DNA of 64,000 nucleotides from Picochlorum sp. 'celeri' (Eukaryota > Chlorophyta > Trebouxiophyceae): contig JAACMV010000011.1 in assembly GCA_010909725.1 (NCBI GenBank), positions 620,001-684,000 of the forward strand, given 5' to 3'. The notes under the pieces were generated by a model. The model did not search any database. It saw only the letters and a program-made list of their open reading frames with translations, and was not told where the DNA came from. A program made the position numbers and the translations under genes. Every line of letters starts with the position of its first letter. The first letter of the stretch is position 1. Below are positions 29,208 through 40,164 of this stretch, piece by piece.

Positions 29208-30032
29208 ATGCAAAGATCCATGGGTGGACTGTGTTGCAATAGTGGGCCAAGAGGTCTCTTGACATGCAAGCCTCGTCGTGCTCCTCACAGCGTCCCAAAT
29301 GCATCAAACCTGGCAATATATTCACGTCAAAGATTTCGTATCTGTTCGGTGAGTGATGGGGAGGTTCCAGAAGAGGTGCATACCGAGCCAGTTGGTATGG
29401 TGGAAGCCTCAGAGGCAGCGAGCAGCATTCGTGAGGGAGAATTGATTGAAATTGGCGTGGTGGGTCCACCCCATGGTGTCAAGGGAGAGTTCAAAGTACA
29501 GTCCCTTACTGATTGGCCACAAGAGCGATTAGGAACTAGAGGATCGCGGTATTTGAAAGCTCCTGAATCGAAATTGCAGCATAGGCGTGCACAGCAGCCA
29601 GGTATTCAAAAGGTCAAGCTCATGTATGGACGGCAATCTGTATATAAAGGACGAGAGGTATGGATTGTCAAGATTAAAGGCATTAATAGCCCGGAAGAAG
29701 CACAGGAGATACGTGGGTATAGCCTCATGGTGCACGAGTCTGTCAGAGAAGAACTGGATGATGATGATGAATTCTACATTCAAGAGCTCATCGGGCTTTC
29801 TGTCGACATGGCAGAATCTGGAGAGCATATAGGCACCGTTGTAGATCTTCTTGACGGGACAGGAACGTATGATGTCCTGCAAATTCGACTCGCTGCAGAT
29901 GAGGAGTGCATTGCCATGCTTCCATTTGCCAAGGATATTGTACCCATTGTGGATCTGGAACAAGGCGTTATGAAAGTCACCCCTCCGGAAGGATTGCTCG
30001 ATATTTTCATGAAGAACAAAAATACAAAATGA
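29208..30032 (+). CDS. Plastid 16S rRNA-processing factor RimM
   Basis: 274 aa, single exon. RimM binds S19 and assists maturation of the 30S head; the nuclear copy serves the chloroplast. Residues 1-60 (RGLLTCKPRRAPHSV and onward) form a transit peptide. The RimM N-domain is plain: LIEIGVVGPPHGVKGEFKVQ, LTDWPQER, VKIKGINSPEEAQEIRGYSL. The PRC-barrel C-domain follows with DEFYIQELIGLSV, HIGTVVDLLDGTGTYDVL and MLPFAKDIVPIVDLEQGVMKV. About 30 extra residues separate the strands near LKAPESKLQHRRAQQ. A TATAAAAG box is 2 nt before the first ATG; a second in-frame ATG in better context (CCATGG) lies 12 nt on. The stop is 11 nt from that of the SNARE gene. Confidence 0.93.
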   Translation: MQRSMGGLCCNSGPRGLLTCKPRRAPHSVPNASNLAIYSRQRFRICSVSDGEVPEEVHTEPVGMVEASEAASSIREGELIEIGVVGPPHGVKGEFKVQSLTDWPQERLGTRGSRYLKAPESKLQHRRAQQPGIQKVKLMYGRQSVYKGREVWIVKIKGINSPEEAQEIRGYSLMVHESVREELDDDDEFYIQELIGLSVDMAESGEHIGTVVDLLDGTGTYDVLQIRLAADEECIAMLPFAKDIVPIVDLEQGVMKVTPPEGLLDIFMKNKNTK

Positions 30033-30043
30033 TGCAGCATTAT

Positions 30044-30778
30044 TTATACAAGTACGATCAATAGTAATACACCAATCGCCCCACCTGCCAACATGGCCAG
30101 GAAACACCACGTACTCCGCGCACGCCTCTGACTCCTCTCCGCCCGTATCAATTGCGTGTGAGCATCATGCGTCTTGTTCGACGCCCTCGTCAAATTCGCT
30201 TCTATATCATCCACCATCTCCCCCTGATCATGCACCAACACTGCCAAATCCTGGAATATCTGATGCACCTCCCCAATCTGCCCAGTAATCTCTGTAATCG
30301 CCCTATCCCTCTCTTCAATCAACGCTTCATTGTACTGCACCTGATTCTCTATCCGCCGACCATCCACCAACGCGGCCATCTCTTGCACCCCTGACGAGGA
30401 CTCGACTCCCTCTCGGTCACTCACGTCACCCTCCACTTGTCGCCTCTTCTGCTCCTTCGCTTTGGCCGTCTTCATCACAAGCTCCGATCTATGCAGCACA
30501 TTTTGAAAATCTCGTACTATCTTTTGAGTAGAAACCGCGTCCTTTACCCCAGGATGCTCCTCTAAAACCCGTCGAAATTCCTGAGCCAATTCCCCAAACG
30601 TGTGCGCCTCACCTCCCACCTTGGAATAATACTGCGCTTCATCCGTCCGTAGTATATTTGAAACGTCATTTTTCATCCTATTATACGCCGTAACTGCCTT
30701 GAAATGAATTCCTTTCAATTCTCGATTCACGCGTTCTAATTCTTCCTTGTCCCCCCTTGGGGACACCATTGCTGCCAT
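30044..30778 (-). CDS. Qa-SNARE (syntaxin, SYP2/Pep12-like)
   Basis: 244 aa, single exon. It is a target-membrane SNARE of the endosomal/vacuolar group. The N-terminal half has helical segments of a Habc bundle. The SNARE motif at about 160-220 (EERDRAITEITGQIGEVHQIF, QDLAVLVHDQGEMVDDIEANL) has Q at the zero layer (IFQDLA). The membrane anchor (WCFLAMLAGGAIGVLLLIVLV) ends the protein with almost no lumenal tail. The DQGEMVDDIEANL block is typical of syntaxin 7/12 and SYP2. A TATAAAAG box lies 7 nt before the start codon. Confidence 0.92.
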   Translation of the reverse strand: MAAMVSPRGDKEELERVNRELKGIHFKAVTAYNRMKNDVSNILRTDEAQYYSKVGGEAHTFGELAQEFRRVLEEHPGVKDAVSTQKIVRDFQNVLHRSELVMKTAKAKEQKRRQVEGDVSDREGVESSSGVQEMAALVDGRRIENQVQYNEALIEERDRAITEITGQIGEVHQIFQDLAVLVHDQGEMVDDIEANLTRASNKTHDAHTQLIRAERSQRRARSTWCFLAMLAGGAIGVLLLIVLV

Positions 30779-31298
30779 TCTTACGCTTTTATAAACCTTT
30801 TACGAACACAAGAGGCTTCCTTTTGTCGTTTTGGTTCTGGCTCAAGTCCCAAAACCTAGTCACCTGGTTGTTTCGAAACAGAGAAAAAATACCATTGCTC
30901 AGATGCATCGGTCAAATATCTCATTGACCGATGCATTCGAATGCCATTGTTCCCCCAATGACACCACACGGTTTCTGCGAATATTCTCTGATTTCATACC
31001 AGATAGCGCCCAGATTGTATTCAATACTTTCTATGTTTACTTTTCAGACTGGGTTAGGACGGAATACAATGCCTGAGGTTGTACGACGACGATGATTCAC
31101 TCCAACTGTCAGTTGATTTGAACTGTCGGGGTATGGACACTGATTTTGGACCAGTACTGTGTCAATAATATACTTTGATATGGTTTTATGCCGATATTGA
31201 GGCATTGTATGCGGAATTCGTACCAGCCCGTGACACATTGGTAATTTCGAGGGCGAGAGGAACAACACACGGCACGGTGCAGACGAGAGTTTGGAAGG
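30779..31298. repeat. Divergent spacer with a strong hairpin (30903-30936)
   Basis: 520-nt spacer. Bases 30903-30915 (ATGCATCGGTCAA) are exactly complementary to 30924-30936, with the 8-nt loop ATATCTCA, so a 13-bp perfect stem can form. No RNA gene is recognised. The short open frames here show no family signal. The first exon of the ankyrin/RCC1 gene begins at 31299. Confidence 0.7.
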
Positions 31299-34200
31299 AT
31301 GCAGGAGCAAGCAGTTCTTGTGTTGTCGAGTGCGGTGAGGTCGAGTCCAGAGGAAGCATGTCGGGCTATTTTGTCTGCAGAGAGCTTTGCGCGAGAGGTG
31401 AACAGGTGGGTGTTGGCTTGGGTGTGCCGCTACAATGGTGTATCGGGGCTGAACTCATTGATATGATATGATGATGTGCAGAATTGGTCCTGTTGGGGCG
31501 AATGCGTTGCATTTAGCGACGTGGAGGAATCATGCTGGTATTGTTGAGGGCATCCTGGGTGTGCCCCACATTGATTTGGATGCCCAGGATGAAGAGTCTG
31601 GTTGGACTGCGTTGCATCGAGCTTTGTATTTCGGGCATGTTCGGCTCGCGGTGGCATTGGTGGCTGCAGGAGCGAATGTGTCTGTGCTGGATGTGTATGG
31701 GAGGACGCCTGTTGATCTGTTGTCGAGGCATTTGATGCGCATGTATGGGAGAGATAGGGACAGATACGAGAGCCAAGGGCATGTATTTTCCTGGGGAAAT
31801 GGGAGTAATTATACTCTTGGGACTGGGTCTTTGGAAGTGGAATTGGCGCCAACTCGGGTGGATGCGCTTCACATGCATGACGTGGTGTATGTGGCAGCTG
31901 CGAAATTTCATAGTGCTGCGGTGACGACTGATGGAAAAGTGTATACCTGGGGATGGGGTAGAGGAGGTCGTTTGGGACATCCAGAAGCTCATATCCATAG
32001 TGGTAGTAGCGCTGTGATCCATCCACGCTGCCTTGTGTCCTTGGAGCGCTATTGTGTTTCCAGGATTGCAGTTGCCAAGCACCATACACTATTAACAACG
32101 ACAGAAGGAGAAGTCTTCTCTATGGGAAGTAATAGATACGGTCAGTTAGGATATTCAACGGTCGATACCCAGCCTGAGCCACGAAAGATTGCTGCACTGC
32201 GGTCGATGACCATTGTGAGGGTGGCTGCCGCGAACAAGCATTCTGTGTGTGTCTCGTCGAGTGGAGATGTATTTACCTGGGGAACTAATTCTTGCGGTCA
32301 ACTTGGGTATGGCGCGTTTGACTCGATATCGTCGTCGACTCCTAGAGTGGTGGATGCTTTGAAAGGCCGCCCTGTAGTGGAATGTGCTGCAGCCAAGCGT
32401 CATACGGTCGTGTCGACGGATGATGGTGATGTGTTGACGTGGGGACATCGAGGCGTATCTCCTCGAAAGGTTGTACTAAATGGTATTAGAAAGGCAGTGT
32501 CTTTGGATGGGACTCCTCTGAGGTTCCAGAAAGGATACAAAGATGTTTCCAAACCTCGTATTCAGCAGATTTGTGCTGGTGCTGCCCATAGTAGTGCGCT
32601 CACGTCGGCGGGGGTTGTGTTGACGTGGAGGTCTGCAGATCCTCACTGTCAGGTACAAGAGATTAAAGGTCCATTGGCTGGGCTAAAAGTAGTCAGCATC
32701 TCTGCTGGTAAGTATAGAACAGCAGCTGTCACTGACATTGGGACTGTGTACATGTGGGAAGGTAGGGCAGATTTCTTTCCCGCTGAGGGTCGCGTCGCAG
32801 GGAGTGGTAGCAAAAAGTGGTCAAAACCAAAAAGTTATGGAGACTATATCTTGGGCTCGTCGGCAGGGAGCAGCAGTTCTCATGAGTGTTTTGGTACATC
32901 TCCTGGGTCATTCCATCGACATGGATCACCGTCCATGGTAGACCGAATGCAAAGTTTCAAGTCAAAGTTTGGTGCATCACCCTCTGGAAGAACAGCATCT
33001 TCTCCGTCGACGAATTTTTGTGCGACACGACATGTTGAAACAGTCTTTGATCCTATCATTCCTTATAGGGTTGAAGGCCTCCGCAAGGTGACTGATGTTG
33101 CTGTTGGTGAGAAGCATTCGCTTGCTCTTCAGCACTGGCTGCGATCAAGAGATACAAGTACATACGAAACTTTAGAAGAAAGTGTCTCTCTCTCGGGTGA
33201 GCACTGTGGCCCTGGATCGCTGCAAGTCATCTGTCAGGAAACAATTGCAAAGCACATGGTGGATCCATACACAGTGTTGCAAGTCATGCAGTATGCCGAG
33301 GCAGCTTTAGCGGATATGCTCTATAAAAGATGCTGTTGCGTTGCTGCACTGAATTTAGATCTCGTGATGACTGAACATCCTCAAATTTTTGCCGAACTCG
33401 CGATGCATATTGCAGAGGATGTTGAACATGAGCTGAAGTGCATTTTGAATACACCTATTCAAGCAGACAAGAGTGATGACGTCATTTTGTTGACGCCTAT
33501 TTTGAACGGAATACTTCCTACTTGCGCTGAAGTTGAGCTCGGAGATTCCTCTGTGATTCAACAAGAAGAAGAGAGGAGCGATCTGACCCTAGCAGAAGGA
33601 CAGGAACATGTGACCAGTGCACATGCCGAGGCTACTTCTAGTGCAGATGTATCAAATGAGGAAGAGAGAAAATTGAGGCGTTTAATACTGAAAAAGCTGC
33701 AACAAATACATACTTTGGAGGATAAAATATCGCAAGGTGAGGAATTAGATGCCCAACAGAATGCCAAGGTGAGCCAAAAGAGCGTCTTCTTATCGGCCTT
33801 GGCAGCCCTGGATGGTGGAGTGCCCCACGAGCAAGTCAATGCTCTACTTCGAGCTGCATCTCAAGCAGTTGTTGAAGCTCATAAAGGCATTGTGACGGAT
33901 GTTTCAGCACGGCATGCCATTGCTGTGACACACACCACCCCAAAGGCAACATCAAAACCAAAGAGGAAATCAAAAAAGGAAAAGATTGCAGCAAAGGAAC
34001 CGCCCCAAAAGGTGAGGGAGAGTCTCTTGCAATCGAAGGATGAAGAGAAAAAGCCAGCATTGAGGAGACCACCACATCCTGGTCCGGTGGTATCAGCCAC
34101 TATTCCATCTGGCTCACACACAGAAAAGACACCCATTAAACAAGTGGGTTTCAATACCTCGCATGTGGTTAGCCCCAGCTCTCTGAATAAGAAGAGAGCC

Positions 34201-35040
34201 ACCAGGAAAGGGGGATTATCGTTGTTCCTCAGAGGAGGCTTGGAAGACCCCGACTCGAGGTCAGAAAAGCTCGCTTGGGGAGGCAGCACATCTCAGACTC
34301 ACCAATCATCCCCTCTGTCGAAAATCCTGAGCAAGGAGGCACAGGAACAACCAACAGGAAGTAAGCACACCAAGACGCCAAAGATCTCGTCATCAAAACC
34401 CAAGCGACAATTGGGCATCAAGGTGTCCTTGAAAGATTATTTGGAAGGCAATACCAAGGGTACCTCGATGGAAAGTGAGGACACGGTGACTGCATCACCA
34501 ACTCCTTGGGCAAAGGACACATCATTGCCAGCCTCATGTCCGGTCAAGTCGCTAAAGAAGATCCAACTTGAACAAGAGCAACTTCGAGCAGCACAGCAAC
34601 GTGTGCCACAATCACCCAGACTGTATTCAAAGATTGCGGCCACTGATTCTTTTGGTACATCTCCAGGAGCAAGTGCATCCTTTTTTGGCCAGTCTCCATC
34701 CGCAGTAGGATTTCTCTATGGATCATCCCCTGGAAGAGGAAAGGCATTCATCGCATCACCTCAACCCATGGAGAGTAAGTGGTATATTCCAGAGGAAGCT
34801 GCAATGGCTGCAGCCAAGACAAAGACCCTCAAGGAAATCCAAGAAGAAGAGAGTGCCCTGAAAGAAATGGCCGAAATCGAAGCAGCATTGCACCGTTTCT
34901 CATGCAAAGATAACAGTGAAACTGCTACAGACAATAAACAGACCACGCATGATACCAAAAAATCGAAAAGGAACAAGAAGAAGAAGCAAAAGAATACCAA
35001 CAACAAGAGGGGTAATCCCCAACAGCAGCAGCATTCATAA
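31299..35040 (+). CDS. Ankyrin-repeat/RCC1-repeat protein, IBtk-like
   Basis: 1221 aa from exons 31299-31405 and 31482-35040 (phase-2 intron of 76 nt, GTGGGT to TGTGCAG). Exon 1 supplies MQEQAVLVLSSAVRSS. Two to three ankyrin repeats follow (NALHLATWRNHAGIV, GWTALHRALYFGHVRLAVALVAAGA). About six RCC1 repeats run from residue 140 to 480 (GHVFSWGNGSNYTLG, GEVFSMGSNRYGQLG, GDVFTWGTNSCGQLG), giving a seven-bladed propeller. A helical stretch (DPYTVLQVMQYAEAALADML) resembles the BACK-like region of plant homologs. The C-terminal 450 residues are disordered and Ser/Lys-rich, with GIKVSLKDYLEG and TKTLKEIQEEESALKEM motifs shared with IBtk. The partner is unknown; animal IBtk is a Cul3 substrate adaptor. 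Confidence 0.86.
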
Positions 35041-35153
35041 TGCTGTTGATCCGCTCTCGCTTATGACATATTTTGTATTTATTATTATTTTGACATGATA
35101 TATGAACGCAGTAGGCATCCAAAGTAGACAAAATCCTACACAACGACACCCAC

Positions 35154-36351
35154 ATGGGTCTACGAGAGTCATTTGGACTGGTTGGAAGAGATAGACTTCT
35201 TGGATTGTTTTTCGTAGTACTTGTATCATGTATCTGGGTGTTTTCAAGCTTTCTCGTACAAGATATCGAGGCAATAGGGGTTAATCCAGTCATAATTACA
35301 TTTGTTTCAAATTCTCTCTTTGCTCTGTATTTTCCAGTCTACTGGCTAAGCCAGTATATCAAATCAAGAAGAAACGAAGAAAAGGCGGAAACAAGTGACA
35401 ATGGTGTCTTTGCCCTTCCATCATTGGAGAGTTGGAGGTCTGAACCTGGAGTTGCTCTAAAGGCCTTGTTTCAGAACCCACTGTTCAGGGCAGCCTGCCA
35501 GGTATGCATCGTTGGCACGATGGACGCTTCTTCATTTTTTGACATGCTTCTTCTCTACTTTACAGGTCGCTCCCTTGTGGTTTTTTGCCCAGCTCACATT
35601 CAACATGTCCCTCTCAAGAACATCAGTGACATCAAATACAATCCTCTCGTCTGCATCCTCGCTCTTCACATTTTTATTTTCCGTTCTTATGCTTTCTGAA
35701 AGGTTTACATACTTCAAATTGAGCTGCATTATGGCACTCATGGTGGGGACTGGCATGGTGACATATTCTGATGCCACATCTCATGGGACACAGTCATCAT
35801 CAAGTTCTCTGTTTGGAGACATCCTCTGCCTCATATCCGCCGTACTGTATGGACTCTATACAGTTAATATACGGAAGCAGATTGAAGGGGATGACGAGGC
35901 TGTGCCCATGACGCTCTTCTTTGGTATGATGGGAACATTGATTGCTTGCATTGTGGGACCAATGCTGGCCTGGTTTGCCATGCTGGGATTCTCGTTTGGC
36001 ACCTTGGGATGGTCTATATTTGGTATATTGATAGTCAAAGGATGCTTGGATAATGTATTGTCGGATTACTTGTGGGCGAGATCCATCCTCCTCATTGGTC
36101 CCACACTGGCCACATCAGGTCTGGCTCTCCAGGTACCCATTGCAGTCGTCAGCGATGCGCTCATCAAACATCCTGCGTGGATGAGTTCCACACTGACTAT
36201 TCTTCTGACAATGCTTGGTGGGTGTATCATCGTGGGGGCATTCTTTGGTTTGAACACGAACGATTCCCATGAAAAACTGCAGCAAGAAGAAGAGCAAGGA
36301 GAAGCACATCATGAACATGTTCCTCTCGCGAGACGCGAGAATGCGTCATAG
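35154..36351 (+). CDS. SLC35F-type drug/metabolite transporter
   Basis: 377 aa from exons 35154-35501 and 35566-36351 (phase-0 intron of 64 nt, GTATGC to TTTACAG, the shortest here). It is a ten-helix EamA/DMT-fold transporter. LGLFFVVLVSCIWVFSSFLVQ is the first helix. PLWFFAQLTFNMSLSRTSVT followed by SNTILSSASSLFTFLFSVLML is the SLC35F3/F4/F5-type signature. The splice join restores the helix between ACQ and VAPLWFF. A Ser-rich loop separates the two five-helix repeats. The human SLC35F3 relative is linked to thiamine; the substrate here cannot be read from sequence. Confidence 0.9.
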
Positions 36352-36390
36352 AATATTGTATAAATTATTTATTTATGTAATTTAGATGGG

Positions 36391-38322
36391 ATGAATGGGC
36401 TAGATGAGCAACGAAAACAGTTGCCGGTATGGCATGTGAAAGACAAGCTTGTCGATGCTGTCAAATCTTCACCTGTTCTCATCATCGTTGGTGAAACAGG
36501 GAGTGGTAAGACTACCCAGATACCACAATTTCTGTTAGATCATGGATTTAGCTCTGGGAAAGGTATTATTGCATGCACTCAGCCGCGTCGAGTAGCTGCG
36601 TTGACAGTTGCACAGAGAGTTGCCAAGGAGAGGGGTGTCGACGTGGGGGGAGAGGTGGGGTATACAGTTCGGTTCGATGATTGCTCCAGCAAAGATACCA
36701 CGAGACTCAAGTACATGACAGATGGTATGCTGCTGCGTGAGGCATTGCTGGATCCGTTGCTGAGGAGGTACAGTGTTATTATTCTGGATGAAGCACACGA
36801 GCGAACTATTGCGACGGATATTCTTCTGGGTCTGTTGAAATCAGCGCGGGAGAAGCGAAAGGGGTCCTTTCGATTGATTATTATGAGTGCGACGCTGGAT
36901 GTGCAAGGGTATCAGCGATTTTTTCCCGGAGCCCAGGCAGTGTATGTCAAAGGCCGTCAGCACCCTGTACATGTCTTTTATGTCAGCGAGCCGCAGGAGA
37001 GTTATGTCGATGCCCTCGTCTCAGCTGTCCTTCAAATACATATTGATGAAGATCCTGGAGATATATTAGCATTTTTGACAGGGCAAGAAGAGATTGAGGT
37101 GGCACAACGATTGATTGTTGAGCGGGCAAAGAAGGATGAGTCATCACCTGGTGCAAACTTGCACGTGGTCCCCATGTATGCCGCTCTGCCACCAGATAAA
37201 CAGCTTTTAGCTTTTGATCCTGTACCTAAAGGTCATAGAAAAGTAGTACTATCGACAAATATAGCCGAAACCTCCATCACCATTCCAGGGATTCGTTATG
37301 TTATTGACCCGGGGTTTGTCAAGTGTCGATCGTATAATGCTCGATTGGGTGCAGATTTACTTCAGGTAGTTCCTATTTCTCAGGCACAGGCGTGGCAAAG
37401 AACAGGTAGAGCGGGCCGTGAAGGACCAGGGAAATGCTACAGGCTGTTTACAGAGGAAGCCTTTCTCAATCTACGAGATGTGACTGAACCAGAAATTAAG
37501 AGGGCAAATCTGTCATCTGTGGTCCTCCAACTCAAATCCATGGGTATAGAAGATCCATTATCATTCGATTTTATGGATCCACCTCCCAAAGCTGCCCTCG
37601 TGAGGGCCCTGGAGCTCTTGTATGCATTGCAAGCATTGGATTCTTCTGGATCCCTCACACAGCTGGGCAGAGATCTCGCTCGCCTTCCCGTCGACCCGAT
37701 GTTTTCGAGAGCAATTATATTGAGCAAAGAAACGGGATGTATAGACGATGTCATTGCAATCGTGTCCATGATGAGCTGTGATGCGACGGTGTTTGTAACA
37801 CCCTCAAGTGCACGAGAAGAAGCTCGTGATGCACACTCTCGATTTTCAAGCCCGTTCGGTGACCATATGACACTACTTGCAGTATTCATAGCTTGGAGAT
37901 CTATTCCCAAGAAGCAGCGAAAGGCGTGGTGCAGAGAAAACTTTATCAACCCAAGAGCCCTGACCAAATCCAATGACATTTTTGAGCAAATCCGTCAGCA
38001 AGCAGGTAGAATGATGGGATTTCAGCAGCAGGCGCATCTGAGCACTGAGACGGACCCAGTCCTCATCCGCCGATCTCTTGTGTCAGGCCTATTCCCTCAT
38101 GCTGCTCGGCGACAGACGAATGGTGTATACAAGGTCATATCAACAGGCTTGGAGGTGAAAATCCATCCGTCATCAGTCCTACATTCAAAGGCACCAGAAT
38201 GCATCATATTCAACGAAATTATTAGGACAACTAGACAATATGTTCGTGGAATCACCTCCATTGATGCCACGTGGCTGCCCGAGATTGCTCCATTTTTCTT
38301 CATGACCAACACAGCACATTGA
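36391..38322 (+). CDS. DEAH-box RNA helicase, DHX33-like
   Basis: 643 aa, single exon. Motifs in order: I GETGSGKTTQIPQF (about 33-46), Ia TQPRRVAA, Ib TDGMLLREA, II DEAHER, III SATLD, IV FLTGQEEIE, V STNIAETSITI, VI QRTGRAGREGPG. Winged-helix/HA2 and OB domains follow (LDSSGSLTQLGRDLARLPVDP). QHPVHVFYVSEPQESYVDAL fits the DHX33/DHX40 group rather than the spliceosomal Prp helicases, and there is almost no N-terminal extension. In animals DHX33 acts in rRNA synthesis. An ATG six bases upstream is out of frame and stops at once. The stop codon follows the OB fold closely, so the protein is complete. Confidence 0.9.
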   Translation: MNGLDEQRKQLPVWHVKDKLVDAVKSSPVLIIVGETGSGKTTQIPQFLLDHGFSSGKGIIACTQPRRVAALTVAQRVAKERGVDVGGEVGYTVRFDDCSSKDTTRLKYMTDGMLLREALLDPLLRRYSVIILDEAHERTIATDILLGLLKSAREKRKGSFRLIIMSATLDVQGYQRFFPGAQAVYVKGRQHPVHVFYVSEPQESYVDALVSAVLQIHIDEDPGDILAFLTGQEEIEVAQRLIVERAKKDESSPGANLHVVPMYAALPPDKQLLAFDPVPKGHRKVVLSTNIAETSITIPGIRYVIDPGFVKCRSYNARLGADLLQVVPISQAQAWQRTGRAGREGPGKCYRLFTEEAFLNLRDVTEPEIKRANLSSVVLQLKSMGIEDPLSFDFMDPPPKAALVRALELLYALQALDSSGSLTQLGRDLARLPVDPMFSRAIILSKETGCIDDVIAIVSMMSCDATVFVTPSSAREEARDAHSRFSSPFGDHMTLLAVFIAWRSIPKKQRKAWCRENFINPRALTKSNDIFEQIRQQAGRMMGFQQQAHLSTETDPVLIRRSLVSGLFPHAARRQTNGVYKVISTGLEVKIHPSSVLHSKAPECIIFNEIIRTTRQYVRGITSIDATWLPEIAPFFFMTNTAH

Positions 38323-38483
38323 CCACATTGTGACAGACAACAAATTCTCAACGACCCAAAGCGCGCCTAATGTCGATACCACACCAAATCTCTTGACCAA
38401 CAAGGTGCTAGGACCAGAATTGACTTTATTCTTATTCCATTTTCTATAGAATTCGACGTAATAAGAAGAAGACTCGATTCCTG

Positions 38484-38570
38484 GTACGTTGAGAGTGTTT
38501 GAGCTTTTCCAATGATGATGCGTCAAATTCAACAACAACGTGACGTGTTATCTCATATCCTCATGTGCAG
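38484..38570 (+). other. Possible 5'-UTR intron
   Basis: A GTACGT donor (38484) and a CATGTGCAG acceptor (38570) frame 87 nt, matching the window's other introns in style and length. The downstream frame has an in-frame TAA at 38599 before the ATG at 38656, so any such exon is non-coding. The rest of the 38323-38655 spacer shows nothing else. Confidence 0.4.
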
Positions 38571-38655
38571 CCATAGGAAACCATAGTTTTACCTTTTATA
38601 ACATTATTGCGTGTCACTTTTGCCCAAGGCACTGCTACAACGAAACGCGGGATCA

Positions 38656-40053
38656 ATGCTGACGCCAATTCCGCTGTCGGGCCCGTTGTTGGAAGATCAG
38701 ACGCCTCGGACTCCTCCTCGTAGCCATAGATATCAGGTTGATGATGATGGAATTTTACAGTATGGTGGCATGCCTTTCACGAGTGGAGGGCTTCACCAGA
38801 ATGGTCAAAACACGTTGAGGAGTCCACTGAACTGGCCTCCACCAACGTCACCAATCCATACGTATGCTGGATTTGGGCAAGCACGAACACCCCTTCATGG
38901 ATTTGGATTATCTTCTGCTGCCATCGGCGATGGACGTTTATCAATGGGCCAGTTTGAATTTGGGGTTGATGGTGAACTGACTTTTACAAATACCGAGGGT
39001 CCAGCAACGGCACAACCAGTTGCGGTGGAACAAGAGTGCTTGGATACTCAAATAAAGCAGACTTTGGGGTCTGCAAGAGACATGCTCGGATTCGGGGAGA
39101 TGGATACGAGTAAACTGGAGAAGAGGATGCAGACACAGTGCGCAAAATTATCAAAGAGCCCTGGCCCATTGCTGGCTGGTCTGCCACTCCATTGCCTTGA
39201 ACAATCTAACAAGGTGGCAATGACATCAAAGCACGTCAAAGAGGAGCCTAATGGTAAACAGAAGACGTTGACTGACGGAGGACGATGCCGGTCAAAGCGT
39301 GTCAAGTTGGATGACCCTGTCCCTTTGAAGGGTGCAGCATCAAAAGTGGATATGGCAAATGCGACCCCAGAAATGCGCTTTCAAAGAATCCAGTCTTTGT
39401 ATGCGGAGTTTCAGAGGAGCCAAGACGCTGCGTATCTGATGCAAGCATCGATCAAGCAGAGAGATGACCAAATTGCATCGCTGACCAAGGACAACTCCTC
39501 ATTGTGGTCCATGGTTGCTCACATTGCAACTGTCCTACAAATGGCGCTCATACATGAAGCGCACGTACATAGAAAGGTGACTACGACACCAACGCAGCCA
39601 GCACAGAGAAAAAGGCGACGATCCTCACAGGGATGCTATGTAGACAAGGAAAATGCTCAGGTGAACACAACACCAGATGTTACAAAACTAGGCGGCGATG
39701 AGATTATGGAATTGGAAAATCTATTCAATAGCCCAGCAACGAAGGAGCTTTTGGCTTCCTGCAACATGCTTCCTAGCCCCATTCCAGCGCCACAAGTGAC
39801 AGCACAGCATGAAGCCCCAGCAATGCAGTCACTGGCAGGAGGCCTGTCATCACAGTATGCAAAAACTCCAGCCAAACTGCCCTTCCCACCCTTGCCATGG
39901 ACGAACGACCCTCCTCCCTTTGGAAACTATAATCCACCTGGAACGCACACAACAACGACGTTCAATTTGGACGATGATGTGCAGAAATCACCACTCAATC
40001 CCAGGCATGAAGGTGCTGACAAGGAGAATTCTTTTTCATTCCAGAACTTGTAG
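38656..40053 (+). CDS. Unknown Ser/Thr-Pro-rich protein with coiled coil and two KEN boxes
   Basis: 465 aa from the first ATG (MLTPIPLSGPLLED); an upstream GTG is not a likely start. The protein has many S/T-P sites (QTPRTPPRS, RSPLNWPPPTSP, ARTPLHG, KTPAKLPF), a basic cluster RCRSKRVKLDD, and one helical segment at about 245-310 (EMRFQRIQSLYAEFQRSQDA, then QASIKQRDDQIASL). Two KEN triplets occur in disordered regions (YVDKENAQ and ADKENSFSF at the C-terminus). This combination is typical of cell-cycle proteins phosphorylated by CDK and degraded through APC/C. No family is recognised; the role is inference. Confidence 0.72.
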   Translation: MLTPIPLSGPLLEDQTPRTPPRSHRYQVDDDGILQYGGMPFTSGGLHQNGQNTLRSPLNWPPPTSPIHTYAGFGQARTPLHGFGLSSAAIGDGRLSMGQFEFGVDGELTFTNTEGPATAQPVAVEQECLDTQIKQTLGSARDMLGFGEMDTSKLEKRMQTQCAKLSKSPGPLLAGLPLHCLEQSNKVAMTSKHVKEEPNGKQKTLTDGGRCRSKRVKLDDPVPLKGAASKVDMANATPEMRFQRIQSLYAEFQRSQDAAYLMQASIKQRDDQIASLTKDNSSLWSMVAHIATVLQMALIHEAHVHRKVTTTPTQPAQRKRRRSSQGCYVDKENAQVNTTPDVTKLGGDEIMELENLFNSPATKELLASCNMLPSPIPAPQVTAQHEAPAMQSLAGGLSSQYAKTPAKLPFPPLPWTNDPPPFGNYNPPGTHTTTTFNLDDDVQKSPLNPRHEGADKENSFSFQNL

Positions 40054-40164
40054 ATTTGCCTTTTCTTTGATTCATATTGCAGTTGCTCTTTAGAATTGTT
40101 CCTCGTACCCAACCATGCGGTACACATGATACATGTAAAAATTTTGCCTGTTGTGACAGTACTA

